From Pseudomonas sp. AFG_SD02_1510_Pfu_092 (GTDB taxonomy: Bacteria > Pseudomonadota > Gammaproteobacteria > Pseudomonadales > Pseudomonadaceae): a DNA stretch of 63,096 nt. The position numbers and the translations under genes were made by a program. The notes beneath the pieces are model-generated. The model was not told where the DNA came from and did no database searches. It worked only from the letters and a program-made list of their open reading frames with translations. The number at the start of each line of letters is the position of its first letter. Position 1 is the stretch's first letter. This document shows, in pieces, positions 39,797-50,097 of this stretch. The stretch is from contig NZ_PUQD01000028.1 of assembly GCF_003331055.1 (NCBI RefSeq), positions 1 to 63,096 of the forward strand, given 5' to 3'.

Positions 39797-40660
39797 TTAC
39801 CTAGGCAGCTCGATCCTCGAAGTTTCCCCCGGCACCACCGGCCAGTCGCCCGCTGCCCACCGGGCCCTGGCCTGCTCGATCAACTCGGCCTCACTGGCGA
39901 CGAAATTCCAGTTCATCCGTCGCGGCCCGTCCAGCGGCGCGCCGCCAATCAGCACCAGCTGGCATTCACCCTGCGCATACAGCGTCACCTCTTCGCCCTC
40001 CGGCAGTACGACCAGGCTGCACGGTTCAACATCCTCGTCGTTCAGCATCAGCTCGCCATCCAGCAGGTACAGCGCCCGCTGCACATGCTCGTTCGGCACC
40101 AATAGCGTGGTTGCCGGTTGCATCTGTACCTGCGCGTAAAGGGTAGGGGAGAGCACCGGTACCGGCGATTGCAGGCAGAAGCCACTGCCGGCAATCATGC
40201 AGATGCGCACCCCCAGGTTGTCGCTGACCGGCAGGCTTGCCGCCGGGTGGTGGCTGTAGCTCGCCGGGCCCTGCTCCTGTTCGCGCGGCGATGCCAGCCA
40301 CACCTGCAAGCCATGCAGGCGGGAACCATGGGCCAGGGCATCTTCAGGCGTGCGCTCGACATGAGCCACGCCACTGCCTGCGGTCATCCAGCTGACGTCG
40401 CCTGGCAGCACCTGCTGCGCCGAGCCAAGGCTGTCCTTGTGCAGGATCGTCCCTTCGAACAGGTAGGTGAGGGTGGACAGGCCGATATGCGGGTGCTGAC
40501 GAATGTCCATGCCGTGCCCTGGGGCGTAGTCGGTTTCGAGCATATGGTCGAAAAACACGAACGGGCCGACGCTGCGGCACTGGGCCGACGGCAGCGGGCG
40601 CAGAATCGGCTGGCCCTCGACCGATTCGGCGCGTGGGCGGATGACCAGGGGGCTGCTCAT
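39797..40660 (-). CDS. Pirin-family cupin protein
   Basis: 287 aa from ATG 40660; the longer frame to 40834 has no support. Double-cupin pirin: FVFFDHMLETDYAPGHGMD then IRQHPHIGLSTLTYLFEGTI with the metal His pair, and AGSGVAHVERTPED with the later ligands. Bacterial pirins bind iron; some have quercetinase activity, others regulate by protein contact. Function here unknown. Confidence 0.87.
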   Translation of the reverse strand: MSSPLVIRPRAESVEGQPILRPLPSAQCRSVGPFVFFDHMLETDYAPGHGMDIRQHPHIGLSTLTYLFEGTILHKDSLGSAQQVLPGDVSWMTAGSGVAHVERTPEDALAHGSRLHGLQVWLASPREQEQGPASYSHHPAASLPVSDNLGVRICMIAGSGFCLQSPVPVLSPTLYAQVQMQPATTLLVPNEHVQRALYLLDGELMLNDEDVEPCSLVVLPEGEEVTLYAQGECQLVLIGGAPLDGPRRMNWNFVASEAELIEQARARWAAGDWPVVPGETSRIELPR

Positions 40661-40776
40661 GGCAAGGGCTCCAGGGGCGAGGAAATGCCCCCAGCATAGC
40701 GGTTTGCCGGCCCCGGCTGAACCGTCTCGTTTGTCGGCCGGTCTATTGGGTTCGAACCCGAAGAAGGACCTGCCCC

Positions 40777-41778
40777 ATGATCGCCAGAGCGCTGGCCTGC
40801 GTGCTGTTATCCGCCTCGCTGTGCCAGGCGGCACAGGCGCGCGACTACCGCTACAGTGACGCCCACCTGCATTACGTCGATTTCTTCCAGGAAAGCGAAG
40901 GCATGCCGGCGTTGATCGCGGCCATGGATGCCGCCGGTATCGAGCAGTCGATGATTTCCGGCATCCCGGTCGCCAAGAAGTGGCATGAAGACGAGCCCAA
41001 GCGCCCGCGCTACTACGCCGGTGACGACGCCGATGCCTACTGGTACAGCGCCACCGATACCTACGTGGCTGCGGCGCTGCAGCAATTGCCGGACGCGCAA
41101 CGCAAGCGCTTTCATCCGTTCCTGACCGGCTTCAACCCGGTCGACAAGAATGCTGTCAGCCATATCGAGCGCATGCTCGACCTGTACCCGGGCCTTTGGC
41201 AGGGCATCGGCGAGGTATTCACCCGCCATGATGACCTGACCGCCCTGACCACAGGCGAAACGCCTCGGGCCAACAACGAAGCCATGACGCGCATCTACCA
41301 CCTGGCGGCCGAGCGCGACCTGCCTGTGCTGCTGCATTCCAACATCACCTCCAAGCGCGAGCGCAACCCGCTGTACCTGGCGGAAATCGAAGAGCCGCTG
41401 CGTAACCACCCGCACACGCGGTTCATCTGGGCACATGCCGGCAGCAGCATGGAGATCCACCGGCACCAGACGCAGATGGACTTTCTGTTGCCGGTGCTGA
41501 CGCGGTTGCTGGAGGATTACCCGAACCTGTATGTCGATTTGTCGTGGAGCGTGCTGGAGCCTTATCTGCTGGATGACCGGGGCGTGCCGCGCAAGGCCTG
41601 GCTGGCACTGGTCGAGAAGTTCCCGGAGCGGTTCATGCTGGGTTCGGATGTGGTGGGGCGGTTTGCCAGCCTCGGGGAGCAGATGCACGGGTTCAGGCCG
41701 TTTCTGGATGCCTTGCCGGAACAAGTTGCCAACAAGGTGGCCAGGGAGAATTTTCTGGCTGTGTTGCCCAAGCAATAG
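40777..41778 (+). CDS. Secreted amidohydrolase (amidohydro-rel / ACMSD-like TIM barrel)
   Basis: 333 aa. Signal peptide ends QAAQA. Barrel motifs of the metal-dependent hydrolase superfamily: DAHLHYVDFF (HxH), LPVLLHSNIT, FIWAHAGSSMEIHR, and LGSDVVGRF with the strand-8 Asp. It is exported to the periplasm, unusual for the ACMSD-like branch. The substrate is unknown. AAGGAC precedes the ATG. An REP pair follows 9 bp after the stop. Confidence 0.8.
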   Translation: MIARALACVLLSASLCQAAQARDYRYSDAHLHYVDFFQESEGMPALIAAMDAAGIEQSMISGIPVAKKWHEDEPKRPRYYAGDDADAYWYSATDTYVAAALQQLPDAQRKRFHPFLTGFNPVDKNAVSHIERMLDLYPGLWQGIGEVFTRHDDLTALTTGETPRANNEAMTRIYHLAAERDLPVLLHSNITSKRERNPLYLAEIEEPLRNHPHTRFIWAHAGSSMEIHRHQTQMDFLLPVLTRLLEDYPNLYVDLSWSVLEPYLLDDRGVPRKAWLALVEKFPERFMLGSDVVGRFASLGEQMHGFRPFLDALPEQVANKVARENFLAVLPKQ

Positions 41779-41787
41779 TATTTCGCT

Positions 41788-41895
41788 TGTGCTGGCCCTT
41801 TCGCGGGTAAACCCGCTCCCACAGGGGCCGCGCTGCTCTCGAAACCGGCGCTATACCTGTGGGAGCGGGTTTACCCGCGAAAGGGCCGGCACAGG
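41788..41895. repeat. Inverted REP pair
   Basis: GGCCCTTTCGCGGGTAAACC and its mirror GGTTTACCCGCGAAAGGGCC face each other across about 34 bp. Between the amidohydrolase gene and the fabB terminator. Confidence 0.88.
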
Positions 41896-41906
41896 CAACA
41901 CAAATG

Positions 41907-41935
41907 AAAACGCCCCGAACCAGTCGGGGCGTTTT
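41907..41935. terminator. Terminator of fabAB
   Basis: AAAACGCCCCGA-ACCAG-TCGGGGCGTTTT, symmetric with A and T tracts, works for both strands. Confidence 0.88.
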
Positions 41936-41954
41936 CGCTTGCTGCAGCAGCGTC

Positions 41955-43175
41955 TTACTTGCCTTCCCAGCGCTTGAGCACCAGGGTGGCGTTGGTGCCG
42001 CCGAAGCCGAAGCTGTTGCTCATGACCGTGTCGATCTTGGCGTTTTCTTCGGTTTTACGCAGGATCGGCAGGTCGGCGACCTCCGGGTCCAGCTCGTCGA
42101 TGTTGGCGGAGCCGGCGATGAAGTTGTTTTCCATCATCAGCAGGCAGTAGATCGCCTCGTGCACACCCGCAGCACCCAGCGAGTGGCCCGACAGGCTCTT
42201 GGTCGAGCTGATCTTCGGTGCCTTGTCGCCGAACACGGCGCGAACGCCCTTGATTTCGGCAACGTCACCGACCGGGGTCGAGGTGCCGTGGGTGTTCAGG
42301 TAGTCGATCGGGGTATCGACGGTCGACAGCGCCTGCTGCATGCAGCGGATGGCACCTTCGCCGCTCGGGGCAACCATGTCGTAACCATCGGAAGTGGCGC
42401 CGTAGCCGACGATTTCGGCGTAGATCTTGGCACCACGGGCCAGGGCGTGTTCCAGCTCCTCGACCACTACCATGCCGCCGCCACCGGCGATGACGAAGCC
42501 ATCACGGTCGGCGTCGTAGGCGCGCGAGGCCTGTTCCGGGGTTTCGTTGCGCTTGGTCGACAGGGCGCCCATGGCATCGAACAGGAACGACTGGCTCCAG
42601 TGCTCTTCTTCACCGCCACCGGCGAAGACGATGTCCTGCTTGCCCCACTGGATCTGCTCCAGCGCGGTGCCGATGCAGTGTGCCGAAGTGGCGCAGGCCG
42701 ACGAGATCGAGTAGTTGATGCCCTTGATCTTGAACGGGGTCGCCAGGCACGCCGAAACGGTGCTGCCCATGGTGCGGGTAACGCGGTACGGGCCGACGCG
42801 CTTGACACCTTTCTCGCGCAGGGTGTCCAGCGCTTCCATCTGGTTCAGGGTCGAGGCGCCGCCGGAGCCAGCCACCAGGCCGGTACGCGGGTTGGAAACC
42901 TGCTCTTCGCTCAGGCCAGCGTCCTTGATCGCGTCCTGCATCGCCAGGTAGGCGTAGGCAGCCGCGTGGCCGACGAAGCGGTAGACCTTGCGGTCGATCA
43001 GTTCTTCGAGGTTGAGGTCGATGGACCCGGAAACCTGGCTACGCAGCCCCATTTCCTTGTATTCCGGGTTGTAACGGATACCCGGACGGCTGTTGCGCAG
43101 GTTTTCGGTGACGGTAGCTTTGTCATTGCCCAGGCACGATACGATGCCCAGACCAGTGATAACGACGCGGCGCAT
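41955..43175 (-). CDS. fabB: 3-Oxoacyl-ACP synthase I
   Basis: 406 aa. Condensing enzyme that elongates cis-3-decenoyl-ACP, essential for unsaturated fatty acids. Thiolase fold with catalytic Cys in [14 protein letters not shown], His in [11 protein letters not shown] and His in [15 protein letters not shown]. Begins [18 protein letters not shown]. Located 11 bp after fabA in the same operon. Confidence 0.96.
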   Translation of the reverse strand: MRRVVITGLGIVSCLGNDKATVTENLRNSRPGIRYNPEYKEMGLRSQVSGSIDLNLEELIDRKVYRFVGHAAAYAYLAMQDAIKDAGLSEEQVSNPRTGLVAGSGGASTLNQMEALDTLREKGVKRVGPYRVTRTMGSTVSACLATPFKIKGINYSISSACATSAHCIGTALEQIQWGKQDIVFAGGGEEEHWSQSFLFDAMGALSTKRNETPEQASRAYDADRDGFVIAGGGGMVVVEELEHALARGAKIYAEIVGYGATSDGYDMVAPSGEGAIRCMQQALSTVDTPIDYLNTHGTSTPVGDVAEIKGVRAVFGDKAPKISSTKSLSGHSLGAAGVHEAIYCLLMMENNFIAGSANIDELDPEVADLPILRKTEENAKIDTVMSNSFGFGGTNATLVLKRWEGK

Positions 43176-43186
43176 GCGAATAACCC

Positions 43187-43702
43187 TTAGAAATTGTCAG
43201 TGGAGGTGAACACGCCGACCCGCAGGCCTTCGGCAGTGTAGATCTCGCGGCCGTCAACGCTGACCGAGCCATCGGCGATGGCCATGTTCAGCTTGCCCTT
43301 CAGGACGCGCTTGATGTGAATGTTGTAAGTGACCTTCTTGGCTTCGGGCAGTACCTGGCCGAAGAACTTCACCTCGCCCGAACCCAGGGCGCGGCCACGG
43401 CCCGGCAGGCCCTGCCAGCCGAGGAAGAAACCTACCAGCTGCCACATGGCATCGAGGCCCAGGCAGCCCGGCATTACCGGGTCGCCTTCGAAGTGACAGG
43501 CGAAGAACCACAGGTCCGGATTGATATCCAGCTCGGCGACCAATTCACCTTTGCCGTACTTGCCGCCTTCTTCGCTGATATGGGTGATGCGATCGACCAT
43601 CAGCATGTTCGGCGCGGGCAGTTGCGCATTACCTGGGCCGAACAGCTCACCGCGACTGCAGCGCAGCAGGTCTTCCCGAGTAAAGGCGTGTTGTTTGGTC
43701 AT
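43187..43702 (-). CDS. fabA: 3-Hydroxydecanoyl-ACP dehydratase/isomerase
   Basis: 171 aa, exact family length. Active-site His in [16 protein letters not shown] and Asp in [15 protein letters not shown]. Dehydrates 3-hydroxydecanoyl-ACP and isomerises trans-2 to cis-3, the branch point to unsaturated fatty acids. First gene of fabAB. GGAGCTCGC precedes the ATG. Confidence 0.97.
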   Translation of the reverse strand: MTKQHAFTREDLLRCSRGELFGPGNAQLPAPNMLMVDRITHISEEGGKYGKGELVAELDINPDLWFFACHFEGDPVMPGCLGLDAMWQLVGFFLGWQGLPGRGRALGSGEVKFFGQVLPEAKKVTYNIHIKRVLKGKLNMAIADGSVSVDGREIYTAEGLRVGVFTSTDNF

Positions 43703-43836
43703 GCGAGCTCCTCAATAACCCCCTGCGGCAGGGGATGAATCTTCCCGGCCGGCCCGATACGCATCGCGTCCGGGGCGGCAGCCTACAGGTAGACTATTGC
43801 GTTGTGGTGAAAGTCACAGCGCACCTGCTGAAAAGA

Positions 43837-43852
43837 AGTACAGGTGTGCACT
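43837..43852. promoter_or_regulatory. Imperfect palindrome upstream of fabA
   Basis: AGTACAGGTGTGCACT pairs at five of eight positions and lies 135 bp before fabA. In P. aeruginosa fabAB is controlled by the TetR-type DesT. This could be such a site, but I could not match it to a firm consensus. Confidence 0.3.
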
Positions 43853-43910
43853 GAAACGTCTATTTTCAGGTCCGATGAAGGTCCTGTCCAGTGTTTAAGA
43901 CTGCCGCACT

Positions 43911-45842
43911 TTAGCATTTATCGCCAGTCGCGGTTGTCTGACCGGGTAGCCAGCGCTGCAGCACGCGCTGCAGTTCGGTGCGGCGCAAGGGTTTGCTCAG
44001 GTAATCGTCCATGCCGGCGGCCATGCAGCGCTCGCGCTCGCCCTGCAAGGCGTTGGCAGTCAGGGCGATGATCGGTAGCCCGGCGCCGTTGGGCAGCTGG
44101 CGGATACGCCGGGTCGCTTCGTAGCCGTCCAGGTGCGGCAGGCGGCAGTCCATCAGCACGGCGGCAAAGCGCTGGCGGCTGACCCGTTCGACCGCTTCCA
44201 GGCCGTCTTCGGCCGTGCACACGGCCAGCCCCAGGCTGCGCAGCATGGCTTCGATGACACTTTGGTTGACCGGGTTGTCTTCTACCAGCAACACCTGTTC
44301 ATTATCGCCCACCGCCGGTTGTGCCGCGCTTGGTGGCGTCAGTGCGACCGGCGCAGGGTTGGCCAGGGCCAATGGCATTTCCAGGGTAAAGGTCGAGCCC
44401 AGGCCTTCGCGGCTTTCGCCGCGCAGCTTGCCGCCCATGCGTTCGGCCAGGGTGCGGGCGATCGACAGCCCCAGCCCGGTACCGCCATAGCGGCGGGAAA
44501 TCGAACTGTCGGCCTGCTGGAAGGCGACGAACATCATTTCCAGGCGCTCGCTGTCGATGCCGATGCCGGTGTCGCGCACGCTGCAGGTCAGCCAGATCAG
44601 TTGCCGGTCGAGCACCTGCCAGTGCGCCTCGACCTGCACCTGGCCGTGTTCGGTGAACTTCAGCGCGTTGCCGACCAGGTTCAGCAGGATCTGGCGGATG
44701 CGCGTGGGGTCGCCGTTGACCTGCAGCTGTTCGATGCCGACCGGCAGTTGCAGGCGCAGGCCAAGGCCGCGTTGCTGGGCACTGTGCTGGAACGACTGCA
44801 CGCAGCTGCCGATCAACTCGCCCAGGTTGAAGTCGATGTGTTCCAGTTGCAGCGCGGCGCGTTCGATGCGCGAGAAGTCGAGGATGTCGTTGATGACCTT
44901 CAGCAGGTGCCCGGTGGATTCGCTGGCCACCGCCGTGTATTCGGCCTGTTCGCTGCTCAGCGGCGTGGTTTCGAGCAACTGCAGCATGCCCAGCACGCCA
45001 TTCATCGGCGTGCGCAGCTCATGGCTCATCATCGCCAGGAAGTCCGACTTGGCGCGGTTGGCCTGTTCGGCCTCCTCGCGCGCCTGGATCAGCTCGGCAA
45101 TCGCCTGCTTCTGTTCATCGCTGGCCTGTTCCAAAGCGTGGGCGAGGTTATTGATGTGCTGCGCCAGGTGGCCCAGTTCGCTGTCATCGACCACCGGCAA
45201 CAGGGTGTTGTATTCGCCTTGCTGGATGGCCCTGACCGCATGGCCCATGTCGCTGATCGGCTTGGCCAGGCTCAGGGCCAGGCGGCGCGCCAGCAGGAAG
45301 GTGAACAGCAGGGCGAACAGCGCGAGGATGCCGGCCTTGATCACGATTTCCTGCTGGCGCTGGCTGAAGGCGTCATCGGACATGCCGACGATCACCCGGC
45401 CCAGGTAGTCGTCGCCGATGGCCGGGGTGGTGGCCTTGCCCTGTTGCAGGAAGTCGTTGTCCAGGCGGATTTGCTGCAGGCGGATGGGCGCCTGGAACAC
45501 TTCGACGCGCTGCGCGCGGTTGGCGCTTTCGTCGGACTGCTCGACGTACACCAGAATATGGTTGCGGCTGTCCTGCACCTCGAGAAAGCGCACGTGGGGG
45601 ATGCTGAGCGTGGCGCGCATCAGGCCCTCGAGCACTTCGTTGTTGCCCGAGATCACTCCGTACTCCGAGGCCGGTGCCAGCTGGTTGGCGATCAGCTGCC
45701 CGGTGTGGTTCAGCTCCTGGCGCAGGTCCTGGATGCGCACGAAGGTGAAGAAACTGATCAGCAGCAAGGTCAGCAGCAGGGCAGGGCCGAGGCTGATGAT
45801 CTGGGTGCGGGTGTGAATGTCCCAGCTCAGGCGTTTGCTCAT
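43911..45842 (-). CDS. Membrane hybrid sensor histidine kinase with C-terminal receiver
   Basis: 643 aa. Membrane helices at about 16-36 and 167-187 bracket a periplasmic sensor of about 130 residues. HAMP (about 188-245), then HisKA with [15 protein letters not shown], HATPase with [26 protein letters not shown] and [19 protein letters not shown], and a receiver (about 515-635) with [13 protein letters not shown] and phosphoacceptor VLMDCRLPH. No Hpt domain, so an external phosphotransfer protein is needed. Its ATG overlaps the binding-protein gene by 4 nt; the periplasmic product upstream may present ligand to it. Confidence 0.9.
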   Translation of the reverse strand: MSKRLSWDIHTRTQIISLGPALLLTLLLISFFTFVRIQDLRQELNHTGQLIANQLAPASEYGVISGNNEVLEGLMRATLSIPHVRFLEVQDSRNHILVYVEQSDESANRAQRVEVFQAPIRLQQIRLDNDFLQQGKATTPAIGDDYLGRVIVGMSDDAFSQRQQEIVIKAGILALFALLFTFLLARRLALSLAKPISDMGHAVRAIQQGEYNTLLPVVDDSELGHLAQHINNLAHALEQASDEQKQAIAELIQAREEAEQANRAKSDFLAMMSHELRTPMNGVLGMLQLLETTPLSSEQAEYTAVASESTGHLLKVINDILDFSRIERAALQLEHIDFNLGELIGSCVQSFQHSAQQRGLGLRLQLPVGIEQLQVNGDPTRIRQILLNLVGNALKFTEHGQVQVEAHWQVLDRQLIWLTCSVRDTGIGIDSERLEMMFVAFQQADSSISRRYGGTGLGLSIARTLAERMGGKLRGESREGLGSTFTLEMPLALANPAPVALTPPSAAQPAVGDNEQVLLVEDNPVNQSVIEAMLRSLGLAVCTAEDGLEAVERVSRQRFAAVLMDCRLPHLDGYEATRRIRQLPNGAGLPIIALTANALQGERERCMAAGMDDYLSKPLRRTELQRVLQRWLPGQTTATGDKC

Positions 45843-46729
45843 GGGGTGGGTTCTCCTTCGGCCAGGGCCTTGGCGGCGGCGTTCGGATCGATCGGTTCCA
45901 GGCCCAGGGCGCGTGCCACCTGCTGGTTGCCGCTGACGCCGAAGCGTGCCGGGTACAGGCTGCGCGGCCAGCGCGCCGGCGGCTGGTCGAGCAACTGGTC
46001 GAGCACGGCCAGCCAGTCGTCCTGGTCGCTGAAGGTGCTGGCCAGGGCACCGGCGCGGACGAACCCGGCGTTCGGGCCGATCAGCGCCATCTGCCGGCCA
46101 TAGCTGCTCAGCAACAGGTTTTTCGCCGTCTTGGAGTTGTACAGGTCGGGGTCGTCCAGGCCCAGCAGCACATCACTGTTGGCCAGCAAGTGCTGCAGCG
46201 GGCGGCTGTCGCGCGGGTCGGGCCAGTCCTGGGCGATGATCTCCAGGCCCAGCGAGCGGGCGGCGTGGCGCAGTTCTTCGAGCAGGAAGCTGCTATGTTC
46301 ACCGTACAGCACGCCAATGCGCTGGGCCTGGGGCAGCAGGTAGCGCGCCAGGTGCAGTTGCCGGCTCAGCGGCGGGTCGCTCCACAACAGGGTGAGGAAC
46401 GCGGGGCGCGACTTTCCCAGGCGCTGTTCAGCCTGTACCCGGCTGACCCGCATGGCCAGGGCCGGTGGCCCGGCGTTTTCCCCAAGGCGCCAGTCCAGTG
46501 CCGCGTTGTCGAGCAGGATCAGGCGCTGGTCGCTCTTGAGCAGGCCCGGGCGCGGCAGGTCGGCGGTGGTCTGGAAATGCACATGGTCGTGCGGCCGGCG
46601 GCTTTCCAGGGCGGCGACGAAGCTGCGAATGCCAGGCTGGTCGTCGGCACCGACCAAGAGGACTTCGCTGGCGGACAGCGGCCCCCACGGCCACAGGCAC
46701 AGCAGCACCAGGCGCAGCAGCAGGGCCAT
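45839..46729 (-). CDS. Periplasmic substrate-binding-like protein (ABC_sub_bind type)
   Basis: 296 aa. Signal peptide of about 20 residues ending PLSASE. Two-lobed periplasmic-binding outline: [20 protein letters not shown], then [40 protein letters not shown] and [20 protein letters not shown]. The second half resembles the ABC_sub_bind family found with some signalling genes. No permease or ATPase genes are nearby. It overlaps the TonB receptor by one base and the kinase by four, suggesting a role as ligand adaptor to the kinase. Confidence 0.78.
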   Translation of the reverse strand: MALLLRLVLLCLWPWGPLSASEVLLVGADDQPGIRSFVAALESRRPHDHVHFQTTADLPRPGLLKSDQRLILLDNAALDWRLGENAGPPALAMRVSRVQAEQRLGKSRPAFLTLLWSDPPLSRQLHLARYLLPQAQRIGVLYGEHSSFLLEELRHAARSLGLEIIAQDWPDPRDSRPLQHLLANSDVLLGLDDPDLYNSKTAKNLLLSSYGRQMALIGPNAGFVRAGALASTFSDQDDWLAVLDQLLDQPPARWPRSLYPARFGVSGNQQVARALGLEPIDPNAAAKALAEGEPTP

Positions 46730-48840
46730 CAGAACTCCAGCTCCGCGCTGACGCTCAGGCGGTGGCGGCTGTCGTAGCGGTTCTGCAGCGCCGTGGTCGG
46801 CTCATCGTCCAGGCGCTGTTGCCACAGCGCGGCCAGTTCCAGGTTGCTGCCGTACACACGGAAACGCTTGGCCAGGCGCAGGTCGAGGCGCTCGTAGCGG
46901 TACTGGTTGAGCGCATCGTCACCGTAATAGAACAGCGCGCTGGACCAGCCCTGGCCCCATTCGCGCATCCAGCCGGCCGAACCGCTGTTGCGCGCGCTGA
47001 GGCGGCGGTCGGCCGGGTTGCTGGCCCAGGCATCGACGTAGGCGTAGGTCAGGCGCAGGCGGTCGCGCAGGGACGGGCGCCAGTCCAGTTGCGCCTCGCT
47101 GCCGCTGAAGCGTGCCTTGTTGGCGTTGCTGGCGATGTACTGGTTGTTCTTCAGGGGCTCGCTGATCATTCCGGTGATCTCGTCGTAGAACAGCTTTACA
47201 TCCATGTTCAGGTCGATGTCGCTGAAGTAGCCGTTGTAGCCCAGCTCGCGCGAGCGCATGCGTTCCTGGTCGAGGTCGCCCGGGCCGCGGGTCTTGACGA
47301 AGTATTCGGCATTGCGCTGGCCGAATGCGGCGGGGCTCAGGTTCTTGACCGTATAGCTCCAGTTGACGTTGTTCTCGAACATGTCCGGCGAACGCACGGC
47401 TTCTGAGTACACCGCACGCAGGCCGTGGCGCGGCGTGATCAGGTAGTTGACCGCCATGCGCGGTGTCAACGAGCTGCCGGACAGGCGCGAGTCCTCGAAC
47501 ATCGCGCCGCCCTGAACAATCCAGTGTTCGTCGGCGCGCCATTCCAGCTGGCCGAACAGGCGCCAGGTCTGGTCGTCGATACTGCCGTTGAAGTAGGTCT
47601 GCGAATCGGCGCGGTCATAGCGGTAGTTCATGCCGCTGAGCAGGCGCAGGCTGTCGGTCAGGCTGAGCGTATCCTGGATTTCCAGGTCATATCGGGTCTC
47701 ACGGGTGCTCTGGTCGACGTCGCCGCAGACCACATCCTTGCCGCCCCGGTTGTGCCACTGGTCCTTGATCGCATCGACCAGCGCCTGTTCTTCGGGGTTG
47801 CTGCTGCCCGGCGGGTTGTTCGCCCTGCGAGCGACCTTTTCGGCGAAGTCGGGGTTCATCTGCCACAGGCGGGTCAGCTCGGGGCTGAACGATAGTGCCG
47901 CGTCGCAGGCTCGCCACACCTGTTGGCGGTCAAAATGCTGGGCCGACCCTTGGATATAGAGGCTGTGCTCGGAACTGAAGTCCTTGGTCCAGCGCATCGA
48001 CCCCGCATAATCCTTGGCATTGACGTCTGCATCATTGCCCGCTTGGTAGTCACCGAACACCGGCTGATAGGTATAAGGCCGCTGGTTGCTGCCTTCCTTC
48101 GCCGCCAGTTGCCATTCCAGGGTCTGGTCGTGCGCCAGGCTGTGGCTGGCGTTGACAGTGAAGCGGGTCAGCCGGCGGCTGTCGCGGTAGTCCTGGCCGA
48201 ACTGGTTCTCGTCGAAGCCATCGTCCTGCTGGCCGGACAGCGACAGGCGCATGTCGCCGCCGTCCCAGCCGAAGCCGTGGCTGGCATAGAAGTCGTTGAT
48301 GCCGTCCTCGCCGCGGGTCATTTTCAGCCGCGTGCCATGGCTGTCGGCGGGGTTGCGGGTAAGGATGTTGACCACTGCCATCAGCGCGTTGGCGCCGTAG
48401 CTGACCGTGTTCGGCCCGCGAAACACCTCGATGCGCTCGATGTCCTCCAGGGCCACCGGAATGTCGCTCCAGTCCACCGTGGCCAGGCCGGCGCGGTACA
48501 CCGAGCGGCCGTCGATCAGCACCTGCATGCGCCGGGCGTCGTTGACGTTGCTGCCATGGTAGTTGACCGTGGCCTGGTTGCCGGCGTTGTAACCGACCAT
48601 CATGCCGGGCACCAGGCGCAGCAGTTCGGGGATGTCACGGGCACCGCTGGCGCGGATCAGCTCGCTGTCGAGCACGGTCATGCTGCCCGGGACCGCGGCC
48701 GGGGACTGTTTCAGGCGCGTGGCGGTCAGAACCTGGGGCAGGTCGGTGTTGTCGATGAACAGATCGTCGGCCACGGCCGGGCCACCGAGCAGGGCGGTCA
48801 GTATCAGCAGGCGCGGGTACGGGGGCGTGCCAGGGAACAC
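46729..48840 (-). CDS. TonB-dependent outer-membrane receptor
   Basis: 703 aa from GTG 48840, chosen for AAGG seven bases upstream and a compact signal peptide ending GGPAVA; an ATG at 48873 would add 11 residues. Plug domain (about 40-150): LPQVLTATRLKQSPAAVPGS, SGARDIPELLRLVPGMMVGY, RMQVLIDGRSVY, EDIERIEVFRGPNTVSYGAN. The rest is a 22-strand-type barrel ending in Phe. There is no N-terminal STN signalling domain, so it is not a FecA-like transducer. First gene of the receptor/binding-protein/kinase operon. The ligand is unknown; the plug resembles BtuB- and CirA-like receptors. Confidence 0.88.
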   Translation of the reverse strand: MFPGTPPYPRLLILTALLGGPAVADDLFIDNTDLPQVLTATRLKQSPAAVPGSMTVLDSELIRASGARDIPELLRLVPGMMVGYNAGNQATVNYHGSNVNDARRMQVLIDGRSVYRAGLATVDWSDIPVALEDIERIEVFRGPNTVSYGANALMAVVNILTRNPADSHGTRLKMTRGEDGINDFYASHGFGWDGGDMRLSLSGQQDDGFDENQFGQDYRDSRRLTRFTVNASHSLAHDQTLEWQLAAKEGSNQRPYTYQPVFGDYQAGNDADVNAKDYAGSMRWTKDFSSEHSLYIQGSAQHFDRQQVWRACDAALSFSPELTRLWQMNPDFAEKVARRANNPPGSSNPEEQALVDAIKDQWHNRGGKDVVCGDVDQSTRETRYDLEIQDTLSLTDSLRLLSGMNYRYDRADSQTYFNGSIDDQTWRLFGQLEWRADEHWIVQGGAMFEDSRLSGSSLTPRMAVNYLITPRHGLRAVYSEAVRSPDMFENNVNWSYTVKNLSPAAFGQRNAEYFVKTRGPGDLDQERMRSRELGYNGYFSDIDLNMDVKLFYDEITGMISEPLKNNQYIASNANKARFSGSEAQLDWRPSLRDRLRLTYAYVDAWASNPADRRLSARNSGSAGWMREWGQGWSSALFYYGDDALNQYRYERLDLRLAKRFRVYGSNLELAALWQQRLDDEPTTALQNRYDSRHRLSVSAELEF

Positions 48841-48898
48841 AATGCAGCCTTGTATCAGGATTGAAACAGGCATGGTAACTGACCGTGGGGGTTTTGCC

Positions 48899-48917
48899 AG
48901 TGATCTGCATTATCACT
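48899..48917. promoter_or_regulatory. Palindrome in the TonB-receptor promoter region
   Basis: AGTGAT-N7-ATCACT, perfect 6-bp arms, 26-60 bp upstream of the two candidate starts of the receptor gene. It matches Fur poorly (8 of 19) and I cannot name the regulator. Confidence 0.4.
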
Positions 48918-48926
48918 GCGGTCCAT

Positions 48927-48957
48927 GGGAGGGCGGGGGTGCCCGCGAAAGGGCCGG
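48927..48957. repeat. Degraded single REP
   Basis: GGGAGGGCGGGGGTGCCCGC followed by GAAAGGGCCGG keeps the REP outline with substitutions. Confidence 0.5.
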
Positions 48958-49035
48958 TACTGACACTGGCTCTGTAGCAGGCGAGCCGTATAATGGCGGG
49001 GTCGCCACTTAACTTTTGGCTTTAACGGATTGGAT

Positions 49036-50061
49036 ATGACTGAACAGCAACCTGTTGCAGTTCTGGGGGGCGGCAGCTTCGGCACCGCTGTGGCGAACCT
49101 GTTGGCGGAAAACGGCGTGCCGGTGCGCCAATGGATGCGTGACCCGGAACAGGCCGAGGCCATGCGCGTCAATCGCGAGAATCCGCGTTACCTCAAAGGC
49201 ATCCGCCTGCACGAGGGCGTCGAGCCGGTCAATGACCTGCTGGCCACCCTGCAGGCCAGCGAGCTGGTCTTCGTCGCCCTGCCATCGAGCGCCTTGCGCA
49301 GCGTGCTGGCGCCGCATGCCGAGCTGCTGCGCGGCAAGGGCCTGGTCAGCCTGACCAAGGGCATCGAAGCGCAAAGCTTCAAGCTGATGAGCCAGATCCT
49401 CGAAGAAATCGCCCCCGAGGCGCGCATCGGCGTGCTGTCGGGCCCCAACCTGGCCCGTGAGATCGCCGAGCACGCGCTGACTGCCACGGTGGTCGCCAGC
49501 GAGGACGAAAAACTCTGCCAACAGGTGCAGGCCGTGCTGCATGGCCGCACCTTCCGCGTCTATGCCAGTGCCGACCGCTTTGGCGTCGAGCTGGGCGGGG
49601 CGCTAAAGAACGTCTATGCCATCATCGCCGGCATGGCGGTGGCGCTGGGCATGGGCGAGAACACCAAGAGCATGCTGATCACCCGCGCCCTGGCCGAGAT
49701 GACGCGCTTTGCGGTCAGCCAGGGGGCCAACCCGATGACCTTCCTCGGCCTGGCCGGTGTCGGTGACCTGATCGTCACCTGCTCCTCGCCCAAGAGCCGC
49801 AACTACCAGGTCGGTCACGCGCTGGGCCAGGGCCTGAGCCTGGAGCAGGCGGTCAGCCGTCTGGGCGAGGTGGCCGAAGGCGTCAATACCCTCAAGGTGC
49901 TCAAGGCCAAGGCCCAGGAGGTGCAGGTGTACATGCCGCTGGTGGCCGGCCTGCACGCCATCCTGTTCGAAGGCCGTACGCTGAACCAGGTGATCGAACA
50001 CCTGATGCGCGCCGAGCCCAAGACCGATGTCGATTTCATTTCCATCAGCGGTTTCAACTGA
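49036..50061 (+). CDS. gpsA: Glycerol-3-phosphate dehydrogenase [NAD(P)+]
   Basis: 341 aa from ATG 49036. Reduces dihydroxyacetone phosphate to sn-glycerol 3-phosphate for phospholipid synthesis. Rossmann motif [40 protein letters not shown]; catalytic-Lys region [40 protein letters not shown]. Length is normal. Followed by DUF4389 and sixA in the same direction. Confidence 0.96.
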   Translation: MTEQQPVAVLGGGSFGTAVANLLAENGVPVRQWMRDPEQAEAMRVNRENPRYLKGIRLHEGVEPVNDLLATLQASELVFVALPSSALRSVLAPHAELLRGKGLVSLTKGIEAQSFKLMSQILEEIAPEARIGVLSGPNLAREIAEHALTATVVASEDEKLCQQVQAVLHGRTFRVYASADRFGVELGGALKNVYAIIAGMAVALGMGENTKSMLITRALAEMTRFAVSQGANPMTFLGLAGVGDLIVTCSSPKSRNYQVGHALGQGLSLEQAVSRLGEVAEGVNTLKVLKAKAQEVQVYMPLVAGLHAILFEGRTLNQVIEHLMRAEPKTDVDFISISGFN

Positions 50062-50097
50062 GCCCATGGCGGCCCTGAACAGAGCAAGGAGCAACAC

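Noticed and set aside
48899..48917. Fur box for the TonB receptor
   Set aside because: Only 8 of 19 positions agree with the Fur consensus. Kept as an unassigned palindrome.
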